Below are positions 8,800 through 15,707 of a stretch of DNA of 32,587 bases, piece by piece (the first letter of the stretch is position 1; each line of letters opens with the position of its first letter). Source of the DNA: Desulfobacterales bacterium (GTDB lineage Bacteria; Desulfobacterota; Desulfobacteria; Desulfobacterales; JAHEIW01); NCBI GenBank assembly GCA_030145015.1, contig JAQYWI010000048.1, positions 1 through 32,587 of the forward strand. The letters are read 5' to 3'. The translations under genes were made by a program, and so were the position numbers. The notes beneath the pieces are model-generated. The model was given only the letters and a program-made list of their open reading frames with translations. It had not been told where the DNA came from and did not search any database.

Positions 8800-11157
8800 C
8801 TAACTCTTTTCCTTTAAAGCCCTTAAGACCTTTTCGGGAGTGATGGGAATATCATGAAACCGGATGCCAATCGCATCGTAAATGGCATTTGCGATTGCAG
8901 GCGCTGAACACACCATGGTGCCCTCGCCGACGCCTTTGGCACCCCAGGGCCCATCTCGATGCGCAGTCTCGATAATAGCGGATCTGTAATTCTCCAAATC
9001 CGGGCAATCCAGGGTGGTCGGAATTTTATAATCCGCAAATTGCGGATTGAGCATGACCCCGTTATCCGTGATGACTTCCTCCAACAGGGTGCTTCCAATC
9101 CCCATGCTCAGGACACCGCCTTCCTGCTGCCCTTCGACCATCATGGGGTTTATGGCTTTTCCGCAGTCATTTGCCGTGGCCATCTTAATGATCTTGATTT
9201 TGCCGGTTTGGGTGTCTACTTCAACCTCGGCGGCCTGGGCGACAAACATATAAAATGCAGCCGGTCTTTCGGAGGCACCTGTCTCCGGATCCGGCATCAC
9301 GCCGGGCAGGTAATAGGTTGCCTTCCCCATAATTTCCGCACCTTCTTTTAGCGTGTATCCGCCGATGACCATGGGGATGAAAAGATCTTTGATATGGATA
9401 CTGCGGTCGGGAGAACCTTTTACAAAGACTCTGGAATCCGCTGTTTCAAGATCGTCCTCATTGGCTTCCAGTTCCTTGGCGGCAAGTTCAAACAACTGGC
9501 GTTTGGCATCCTGGGCAGCCTTAATAATCGCATTGCCCATATTAAAAGTTGACCGACTCGACGCCGTGCCCAGGTCAAATGGTGTAATATCGGTATCCGG
9601 ATTCAAGACCCGAACCTTTGACACCGGGATCTTGAATTCTTCAGCGATCATCTGGGAAAAGATAGTACTCGATCCCTGTCCTAAATCAACGGTGCTGGTC
9701 CGCAGTTCAACCAATCCGTCTGGGTGTACTTTGATAATCGCTCCAGAGGCTGTCGGTACAAGGCTATACTTGTTGCCCAAAGCGATTCCCTTGCCTCTTT
9801 TCAAGTAGGGCTCTTTTGTCTGGGTTTTCTTGCCCCAATCAATGGCTTTGGCGGCTGCACTCAGACACTCTTTGGCCCCCACACTGTGCATCGTTTCCCC
9901 GAAAGCGTTCAGATCGCCTTCTTCGATGCAATTCATTAGCCGAAATTCCAAGGGATCCATTTTCAACGTTTCGGCAATGATGTCCATTTGCGATTCCATC
10001 CCCCACAGGGATTCGGCATTACCGAATCCACGATATGAACCGGCCATGCGCTGGTTGGTATACACGCCATAGGCATCCAGACTAAAGTTTTCTGTCCGGT
10101 AATTTGCAGCCGGTCCAAAAGCAGCGTTTCGCGCCGTCAGGAAAGCCGTTCCCGCGTATGCGCCTCCGACCAGAAGCAGCCGCATTTTATTGGCCACAAT
10201 GGTACCATCTTTTTTAACACCCGTCTTGATGTCCACAATATAATGCGCCCGGGTTGTCGTGGTACTTAGATGTTCTTCCCGGGTCCACCACACCTTAACG
10301 GGTCTCTTGGGCGCTCCCTTCTGGGCCAGGGCCAGTGAGGCGGCGACCTGTTCTGCCTTGGGTTCCCGTCCACCAAAGCTTCCGCCCACGTGGGCAGGGA
10401 TGATTATCCTTACCGACGACGTCGGAAGACCTCTTGATTCTGCGATATCCCGATGCATCCCGTAAGGCTTTGAACTCGTACCCCAGACCACGAGTCTGCC
10501 GGTATCGTCAACCATAGCTACGCCGCAGTGGGGTTCCATTTGGACATGATGGATCATGGCGGTCTCAAAGCGGTTCTCAAAAACAAAGTCCGCTTCTTTG
10601 AATCCATCCTCAGCATGATTACGCCTGATTCTGAAGTAATTAAAAACATTGGGCCGATTTTCATCAAACTTGGGTGGGACAGAACGCAGCCTCTGGTAAT
10701 TCTTCAAGTCCTCATGCAGAACTGCGGGTGGATTTCTTTTGAAGGCTTCCTCCCCGTCAAAGACGGCCGGCAGTTCTTCGTATTCGACTTCGATGAGCTC
10801 CACCGCCTCCTGTGCAATTTCCTCGCTCTCGGCTGCGACTGCCGCCACCGGATCGCCGACATATAATACCTTGTCTCTGGCCAGCACATATTCATCCGCA
10901 ACGCCGGCACCAAAACGGAAGGGGCAGGTGGCCTCATTACCCACGATAACGACTTTTACACCCGGCAGGCGTTCGGCCTCCGAGGTATCGATGGAGATGA
11001 TTCTGGCATGCGGATACGGGCTGCGTTTAACCTTTCCATAAAGCATTCCGGAAAGTTCCATATCTGAACAATACTTCGCCCGACCGGTCGCTTTTGCTTT
11101 AGCGTTTACGTTATATTCAGACTTCCCGATGTATTCATAATCTTGCTTTGATTTCAT
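8800..11157 (-). CDS. Xanthine-dehydrogenase-family Mo hydroxylase, molybdopterin (large) subunit
   Basis: A 785-residue molybdopterin subunit of the XDH family, which inserts water-derived oxygen at an electron-poor C-H, often next to a ring nitrogen, or works in reverse as a reductase. The N-terminal Ald_Xan_dh domain (about 18-145) precedes the Mo-binding domain, with GGSFGG (258-263), SYRGFGN (374-380), TVDLGQG (489-495) and the catalytic Glu745 in GAKGVGEG. The SYRGFG loop lacks the Cys of CoxL-type CO dehydrogenase, so CO oxidation is excluded. The frame is open to a TTG at 11211 overlapping the 2Fe-2S gene, but ATG 11157 has GGGAGGT seven bases upstream and is preferred. With 11198-11656 and 11745-12617 it forms a complete three-subunit enzyme. 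Substrate is unknown; N-heteroaromatic ring hydroxylation is inferred from the downstream hydrolases. Confidence 0.93.
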   Translation of the reverse strand: MKSKQDYEYIGKSEYNVNAKAKATGRAKYCSDMELSGMLYGKVKRSPYPHARIISIDTSEAERLPGVKVVIVGNEATCPFRFGAGVADEYVLARDKVLYVGDPVAAVAAESEEIAQEAVELIEVEYEELPAVFDGEEAFKRNPPAVLHEDLKNYQRLRSVPPKFDENRPNVFNYFRIRRNHAEDGFKEADFVFENRFETAMIHHVQMEPHCGVAMVDDTGRLVVWGTSSKPYGMHRDIAESRGLPTSSVRIIIPAHVGGSFGGREPKAEQVAASLALAQKGAPKRPVKVWWTREEHLSTTTTRAHYIVDIKTGVKKDGTIVANKMRLLLVGGAYAGTAFLTARNAAFGPAANYRTENFSLDAYGVYTNQRMAGSYRGFGNAESLWGMESQMDIIAETLKMDPLEFRLMNCIEEGDLNAFGETMHSVGAKECLSAAAKAIDWGKKTQTKEPYLKRGKGIALGNKYSLVPTASGAIIKVHPDGLVELRTSTVDLGQGSSTIFSQMIAEEFKIPVSKVRVLNPDTDITPFDLGTASSRSTFNMGNAIIKAAQDAKRQLFELAAKELEANEDDLETADSRVFVKGSPDRSIHIKDLFIPMVIGGYTLKEGAEIMGKATYYLPGVMPDPETGASERPAAFYMFVAQAAEVEVDTQTGKIKIIKMATANDCGKAINPMMVEGQQEGGVLSMGIGSTLLEEVITDNGVMLNPQFADYKIPTTLDCPDLENYRSAIIETAHRDGPWGAKGVGEGTMVCSAPAIANAIYDAIGIRFHDIPITPEKVLRALKEKS

Positions 11158-11197
11158 GCGGCCGACCTCCCTGGTTTCTAAAAGCCTATACCTGCCG

Positions 11198-11656
11198 TTA
11201 CTTTTCACCAACGCTCAGTACGGCTTTGACGATCTTGTGATATCCGGTGCAACGGCAGAGATTCCCTGACAGGGCATGCCGGACATCGCGTTCCGATGGA
11301 TTCGGGTTTTCTTCCAAAAGCGCTTTGCTTGACATGATCATCCCGGCAGAACAGAATCCGCATTGAATGGCCCCGTTTTCGATAAATGCTTCTTGAACAG
11401 GATCTAACGTTTCTTCGGGTGCCAGTCCTTCAATCGTTTGGACGGACTTTCCCCTGACTTGAAGCGCAAGAATGAGACAGGACTTGACCGCTTTTCCGTC
11501 CACCATAACGGTACAGCAACCGCACAATCCGGCGCCGCAACCCTCCTTTGTACCGGTCATCCCCAACGTTCCATGTAAAAACTTCTGTAAAGTCGTCCCG
11601 GGATCGATCAGGGATTCAACCTTTTCCCCGTTGATGGTTAAACTCAATGTGTGCAT
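11198..11656 (-). CDS. Mo hydroxylase 2Fe-2S (small) subunit
   Basis: A 152-residue CoxS/XdhC-type iron-sulfur subunit carrying two 2Fe-2S clusters. The plant-ferredoxin-like cluster uses Cys40, Cys45, Cys48 and Cys60 (CGAGLCGCC, then a distal Cys). The second uses the CGFC (Cys99, Cys102) and CRC (Cys134, Cys136) motifs in the four-helix domain, ending NLCRCTGYHKIVKAV. All eight ligands are present and the length is standard. The frame is open to 11761, but ATG 11656, preceded by GGGGAGG, gives the normal N terminus (MHTLSLTING); the extra upstream residues would be atypical. It relays electrons from the Mo centre (gene immediately downstream) to the FAD subunit (gene 88 bp upstream). Confidence 0.95.
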   Translation of the reverse strand: MHTLSLTINGEKVESLIDPGTTLQKFLHGTLGMTGTKEGCGAGLCGCCTVMVDGKAVKSCLILALQVRGKSVQTIEGLAPEETLDPVQEAFIENGAIQCGFCSAGMIMSSKALLEENPNPSERDVRHALSGNLCRCTGYHKIVKAVLSVGEK

Positions 11657-11744
11657 AATGAATCGCCTCCCCAACTCAATCGTGAAGTTCAAAAGATATT
11701 CATTTAAGGTGTCTTCGTTGTGCAATTGTTCCCGCGGCGTATTC

Positions 11745-12617
11745 TCATTGCGCTGATGCACGCGCTTTGGCTTCTTTGATACTCCTTCTCACGAGAACGT
11801 GCACGATCTCCCTTTTGTATTCCTCGGACCCGTTGATGTCCGTCGTTGGCTGCGCATCTTCGGCCGATAGCCGGGCTGCTTCTTCAATAAGCGTAGCGTC
11901 GATTGTTTGCCCCTTAAGAAGGTCTTCTCCTCTTTTGGCTCGCAGCGGCGTTGGCCCTACAGATCCCATAACGATGCGGACATCTTTGCACAGGTCGCTA
12001 TTATTCGGGTCAAAGATGAGATGCGTCGCAACACTCACAACCGCTAAATCCGTTGCCCTCTGTGCAAATTTGGAATAGATCCCGCCGCCCTGACCCGAAT
12101 TGGGAACATGGATCTCGGTCAATAGCTCATCGGGCTGCAAGGCGGTTTCAAAATAGCCGATAAAAAAATCGTCCAGGCTGATTACCCGCTTTGCTTTCGA
12201 CCCGGTGACTTCCACCTCCGCTCCAAGGGCCATCAGGGTTGGCGCCAAATCCGATGCTGGATCTGCATGCGCAAGATTTCCCCCCAGCGTACCCCAATTT
12301 CTGACCGCAACGGAAGCCAGGGTGTGTTCCATCTCCGCCAACATAAAGAACTTGTCTTGAACGACGGTCGAGGTTTCCAGAGACCGATGGGTGGTCAGGG
12401 CGCCGATCCGCAATCCGTCTTTTTCATCGTAGCGGATGTAATCCAGATCCGAAATTTCCTTGATATCGATGATATATGACGGGCTGACAAAATCTTGTTT
12501 CATCAAATTGACCAGAGACTGGCCCCCTCCAAGAATCTTAGCTTCCTCACCATATTTGGAAAGCAGATCACAGGCCTCCTTTACGGTTTTCGCGGGCATA
12601 TATTCAAAAGTGTTCAT
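11745..12617 (-). CDS. Mo hydroxylase FAD-binding (medium) subunit
   Basis: A 290-residue CoxM/XdhB-type flavoprotein subunit of normal length. It starts MNTFEYMPAKTVKEA and shows both FAD motifs: ILGGGQSLVNLM (28-39) and VRNWGTLGGNLAHADPASDL (104-123). The C-terminal CO-dehydrogenase flavoprotein domain includes GSVGPTPLRA. GGAGGA lies 8 nt upstream of ATG 12617. It belongs with the 2Fe-2S and Mo subunits directly downstream, and the order FAD-FeS-Mo (medium-small-large) is a common arrangement in this family. It is a different gene from the partial FAD subunit at the left edge, to which it is only distantly similar. It probably hands electrons to a pyridine nucleotide or ferredoxin-linked acceptor. 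Confidence 0.95.
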   Translation of the reverse strand: MNTFEYMPAKTVKEACDLLSKYGEEAKILGGGQSLVNLMKQDFVSPSYIIDIKEISDLDYIRYDEKDGLRIGALTTHRSLETSTVVQDKFFMLAEMEHTLASVAVRNWGTLGGNLAHADPASDLAPTLMALGAEVEVTGSKAKRVISLDDFFIGYFETALQPDELLTEIHVPNSGQGGGIYSKFAQRATDLAVVSVATHLIFDPNNSDLCKDVRIVMGSVGPTPLRAKRGEDLLKGQTIDATLIEEAARLSAEDAQPTTDINGSEEYKREIVHVLVRRSIKEAKARASAQ

Positions 12618-12656
12618 GGACCGGTTCCTCCAAATTTAAGCAAATTCAAATCGGAT

Positions 12657-13100
12657 TTACGCTAATCTCTTCTGCACAGCGTCGGCAAATTCTTTACCGA
12701 CCTCTCTAGCTTTGGCCTTCAGAATTCTATCGCCGAAGGTCGCCAGTTTTCCAACTATAGACACTTCTGATTGATAAGAGACCTCGGTCTCATTTTCCGA
12801 TAATTCATTGAAATGTAATTTTGTCTTTTGTTTGAAATGGCCTAACCTGTGAACTTCATTGCCTTCTCCAGCGGTTCGTATCAGTTTGTAGGGAACGATT
12901 TCTTCTATGACCGTATGAATCTTAAATCGAACCGCGATGAACCCCACTTTCGCTCGGATGATACTGTCGTATTCTTTGTCGTTTATGGTCTCCACCTTTT
13001 CGCATCCCGGAATGCAGGGACCGACGATTTCGGGATCCAGCATAGAATCCCATAATTTTTGGATGGGCGCTTTCACCGAAAACTTTTCTTCAATCAACAT
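12657..13100 (-). CDS. CoxG-like SRPBCC protein (Mo-hydroxylase-associated)
   Basis: A 147-residue protein of the CO-dehydrogenase-subunit-G (CoxG) branch of the SRPBCC/START-like fold. The signature stretch is PEIVGPCIPGCEKVE (28-42) followed by YDSIIRAKVGFIAVRFK. CoxG homologues are commonly encoded beside Mo hydroxylases and are thought to help attach or assemble the enzyme at the membrane, with a hydrophobic pocket; they are not catalytic subunits. Its ATG lies inside the end of the upstream acyl-CoA synthetase gene (7-bp overlap), so the two are coupled. It has no C-terminal membrane anchor and ends KEFADAVQKRLA, so it would be a soluble, short version. It is a good marker that the adjacent three-subunit set is a dedicated hydroxylase. 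Confidence 0.88.
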   Translation of the reverse strand: MLIEEKFSVKAPIQKLWDSMLDPEIVGPCIPGCEKVETINDKEYDSIIRAKVGFIAVRFKIHTVIEEIVPYKLIRTAGEGNEVHRLGHFKQKTKLHFNELSENETEVSYQSEVSIVGKLATFGDRILKAKAREVGKEFADAVQKRLA

Positions 13101-15244
13101 AATCGTCCTTCAGGCGTCTTTATCACAACCAGTGCGTCCAATGCCTTTACGCCCTGGCCTTCATCAAAAACAATTAGAGGATTTATGTCTATCTCAGAAA
13201 TGGTGTTTCTGCAATCTTCCGCCAGTCTGGCAACGCGCAGCAATACATCAACAATCGCCTCGATATCGGAGCGCCTTTTGCCGCGTATCCCTTGAAGTAT
13301 TGGATACCCCTTTATTTCATTAACCATTTGCTCGGCATCGAATTTTGATAGCGGAGTAACTCGCAACGATATGTCTTTCAATATTTCAACATAAATGCCG
13401 CCCATTCCAAACGCAATCGTCGGCCCGAATTGAGGATCTTGAGACATACCGATCATGACTTCTGTCCCGTTCCGGGTCATTTCCTGAACCAAAACACCGT
13501 TAATTTTTGCATCCGGATCGTACTTTTCTGCATTTTTTAGAATTTCATCATAAAACTGTAATATCTCTTTTTTAGAGCTGACACCTAATCGTATTACCTT
13601 AGCCTCCGACTTATGCAAAATATCGGGGGAATCAATTTTCAGTACCACCGGAAATCCGATTTCCTCGGCAAAGCGAATCGCTTCATGGGGAGAGGTCACA
13701 ACCTGTTCCCGGGTAACCGGAATCCCGTATAAGCTTAATAGCTCTTTGCTCTGGTGTTCACTAAGACTAGTATCTGCGTCATCCAGCAGTTCTTTGACAG
13801 GGTCTAAGGAAGTTGCACAATCAATGTCTGAACTGGATGTGCTGCGATCCGAGCGTGATTCTAAATGCGCGTAGTATTTTACCAGTGACTCGACTGCCGC
13901 TGCGCATCTCTCAGGCGATCTAAATAGTGCGACCTCGCTGCCATTGAGGACCTTTATTCCCGGCTCCGACAAACTTCCCGCAGCCCACCAGGTAACAACG
14001 GGTTTTGAGCTCCCATGGATGGACTCCAGGAGCATCAACCCCCGCTGTTCACTTGATTGTCCGGCCACCATCGATACATTGACTTGAATAATGTCAAAAT
14101 TATTGTCTTCCACGAAAAGCTTCATACATCTTTTAAACATTTCGGGGTCACTGAAGATTTGACCGGTTAAGTCAAACGGATTTGCGACTTTTCCAAAGGC
14201 GGCAATTTCTTTTGATGCAAGCGCTTGGGTCTTTGGCGAAGGATCTGGAACTGCCAGACCCAATTTCGTATAGTAATCTGCCATGATGATGCCGCCGCCG
14301 CCCGTGCTGGAAAGAATACCAACTTTGTTTCCTTTGGGTATGCGACCCTTTGAGAATAAAGATGCCGTTTGAAACAATTCATCGTAGTTGTGAACTCTGA
14401 TAACGCCTTTTTGATTAAAGACGGCATCGATGACTGAATCAGAACCCGTCAAAGAACCTGTATGCGAGGCCGCCGCTTTTTTACCGACTTCAGTTTCTCC
14501 AATTTTTAATACGATGATGGGTTTTTGATGCTGGAGCGCCAATTCAGCAGCTTCAATAAATTTGGCGCCATCTTTAAATCCCTCTATCACGGCTGCGATG
14601 ACTTTTGTCTTTTCATCGTGAAGTACGAGGTGTTTTATATAATCAGATACTTCAAGATCGGCTTCATTGCCGCTGGAAATGAAATAGCTTAATCCGATGT
14701 TATTATCCAGAGCTCGGTTTACCAGAGAGCCGCCCAAGGCTCCGCTTTGGGAAATAAATCCGATATTGCCCGGGATGAGGTTATCGATTTCCAAAAGTTG
14801 GGAAAAGGAGAGCGCTATATGGTTATTAAAATTGATTAATCCGATGCAATTAGGGCCGCATACTCTCAAATTTTTTGTACGGGCCAGTTCTTTGATCTTG
14901 TTTTGCGCCTCCTTGCCGGAGTCTCCCATTTCCGCAAAACCGGAGCTAAAAATAACGGTCGCTTTTACATTGCTGTCGGCACATTCGCGCAACACTGGAA
15001 GGACATGCCTTTCAGGAACGGCAATGAGCGCACAATCGATTGGAAAAGGAATATCTGAAATGGCCGGATAGCACTTTACGCCGTTGAGCTCCTGGTATTT
15101 TGGATTCACCAGGGCCAACCTGCCTTCATAACCGTGCTTGGATAGATATTTAAATAAGCGGCCTCCAATTCTTGTAGGACTTTTGGACACGCCGATAATC
15201 GCCACGGATTCAGGATTTAACAAAGGTGATAATTCAAATGCCAT
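13094..15244 (-). CDS. ADP-forming acyl-CoA synthetase (fused alpha/beta)
   Basis: A 716-residue NDP-forming acetyl-CoA-synthetase-type enzyme, which makes or cleaves acyl-CoA with ATP/ADP plus phosphate. Order: CoA-binding Rossmann domain (about 5-130, PESVAIIGVSKSP), succinyl-CoA-ligase-like domain with SQSGALGG (165-172) and the phosphohistidine loop SHTGSLTGSD (His261), then a C-terminal ATP-grasp domain (about 490-716; VVLKIDSPDILHKS, INPLIVFDEGQG). The frame is open to a TTG at 15349, but ATG 15244 gives the family N terminus (MAFELSPLLNPESVA) with TAAGGT upstream. It is the first gene of the long left operon, behind a sigma-54 type promoter at 15572-15587 and a 317-nt leader. In a pathway context it could activate the first acid with ATP or recover ATP from a CoA thioester. 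Confidence 0.92.
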   Translation of the reverse strand: MAFELSPLLNPESVAIIGVSKSPTRIGGRLFKYLSKHGYEGRLALVNPKYQELNGVKCYPAISDIPFPIDCALIAVPERHVLPVLRECADSNVKATVIFSSGFAEMGDSGKEAQNKIKELARTKNLRVCGPNCIGLINFNNHIALSFSQLLEIDNLIPGNIGFISQSGALGGSLVNRALDNNIGLSYFISSGNEADLEVSDYIKHLVLHDEKTKVIAAVIEGFKDGAKFIEAAELALQHQKPIIVLKIGETEVGKKAAASHTGSLTGSDSVIDAVFNQKGVIRVHNYDELFQTASLFSKGRIPKGNKVGILSSTGGGGIIMADYYTKLGLAVPDPSPKTQALASKEIAAFGKVANPFDLTGQIFSDPEMFKRCMKLFVEDNNFDIIQVNVSMVAGQSSEQRGLMLLESIHGSSKPVVTWWAAGSLSEPGIKVLNGSEVALFRSPERCAAAVESLVKYYAHLESRSDRSTSSSDIDCATSLDPVKELLDDADTSLSEHQSKELLSLYGIPVTREQVVTSPHEAIRFAEEIGFPVVLKIDSPDILHKSEAKVIRLGVSSKKEILQFYDEILKNAEKYDPDAKINGVLVQEMTRNGTEVMIGMSQDPQFGPTIAFGMGGIYVEILKDISLRVTPLSKFDAEQMVNEIKGYPILQGIRGKRRSDIEAIVDVLLRVARLAEDCRNTISEIDINPLIVFDEGQGVKALDALVVIKTPEGRLC

Positions 15245-15374
15245 ATGATAAACCTTAGTAACCAGGATTTGTTTCCAGCCCTCATCAAGATAGGGCCCAT
15301 GAAGTGAGATTTGATTGAACCTGAAGAAATCCCCCCGGTTTGGATGCAAAATTGATTATTACCTGGATTTTGCA

Positions 15375-15471
15375 CGGGCCGGAGGCTTCCATAGGCAAGG
15401 CACTTAAGGGCGAAGTCGTAGTATGCTACTTCGAGCCCTTAATAACGCAGCATATGGGAGCCTCCGGCCCG
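15375..15471. repeat. 97-bp nested palindromic element (REP/MITE-like or RNA hairpin)
   Basis: Outer arms of 19 bases at 15375-15393 and 15453-15471 are complementary with one mismatch (CGGGCCGGAGGCT/C...). Inside them a second inverted repeat pairs TTAAGGGC with GCCCTTAA and GAAGT with ACTTC around a small loop (about 15404-15443). No coding frame or transposase is present. GC content of the arms is far above the AT-rich flanks. It lies within the predicted leader of the left operon and would fold into a long stem in RNA. A dispersed palindromic repeat of the kind scattered in many Desulfobacterales-like genomes is the simplest reading; a regulatory or RNA-stabilising hairpin is the alternative. 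No second copy was seen in this window. Confidence 0.8.
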
Positions 15472-15571
15472 CCCGAAGGGTGAAAAAAGATGAGAAATAA
15501 AACGGACCATCATCAATTAAATATCAAAAAGATTCTCATCTATTTTCATGCAAAGTTCAGGTATAAATTAG

Positions 15572-15587
15572 TGCAATCCTTATGCCA
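15572..15587 (-). promoter_or_regulatory. Sigma-54 (-24/-12) promoter of the left operon
   Basis: On the minus strand the sequence reads TGGCATAAGGATTGCA, which matches the sigma-54 consensus TGGCAC-N5-TTGCA closely and has exactly 10 bases between the invariant GG and GC. The start of transcription would be near 15561, giving a leader of about 317 nt before the acyl-CoA synthetase ATG at 15244. The sigma-54 activator gene begins 121 bp away on the other strand. Confidence 0.72.
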
Positions 15588-15611
15588 GCAGCGATTTTAT
15601 TAAAAATATGT

Positions 15612-15629
15612 CAAAGTTACAATACTTTG
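15612..15629. promoter_or_regulatory. Candidate activator binding site (inverted repeat)
   Basis: A perfect 6-bp inverted repeat, CAAAGT-TACAAT-ACTTTG, lies 25 bp behind the -24 element of the leftward sigma-54 promoter (about -51 to -68 from its start) and 79 bp before the activator ATG. The position would suit an upstream activating sequence or autoregulatory operator. It is closer to the promoter than most enhancer sites, and a short AT-rich palindrome can occur by chance. Confidence 0.35.
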
Positions 15630-15707
15630 TATCTTTTGGCTTGAATTCTTCCAGAAAATTTGTTTAATAATGAAACAAAAACTGGATGATCCGGGAGGAA
15701 TTCGCTG

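Larger units (their letters stand above)
15245..15707. other. Control region between divergent operons
   Basis: The 463-bp gap between the divergent acyl-CoA synthetase and activator genes holds, left to right, the 317-nt leader with the palindromic element, the leftward sigma-54 promoter (15572-15587), an 18-bp inverted repeat (15612-15629) and the activator's own upstream region, which is AT-rich with no clear housekeeping -35/-10 pair. No further coding frame with a ribosome site was found. Confidence 0.6.

Noticed and set aside
11158..11211. Longer TTG start for the Mo subunit
   Set aside because: It would overlap the 2Fe-2S gene and lacks a ribosome site, while ATG 11157 has GGGAGGT at good spacing.
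8800..13100. Aerobic-type CO dehydrogenase (coxMSLG)
   Set aside because: The gene set and the CoxG-like neighbour suggest it, but the Mo subunit has SYRGFGN instead of the Cys-containing active-site loop of form I CoxL, so it is another hydroxylase of the XDH family.
15245..15349. Longer TTG start for the acyl-CoA synthetase
   Set aside because: The added residues do not match the family N terminus, which begins at ATG 15244 just before the CoA-binding domain.
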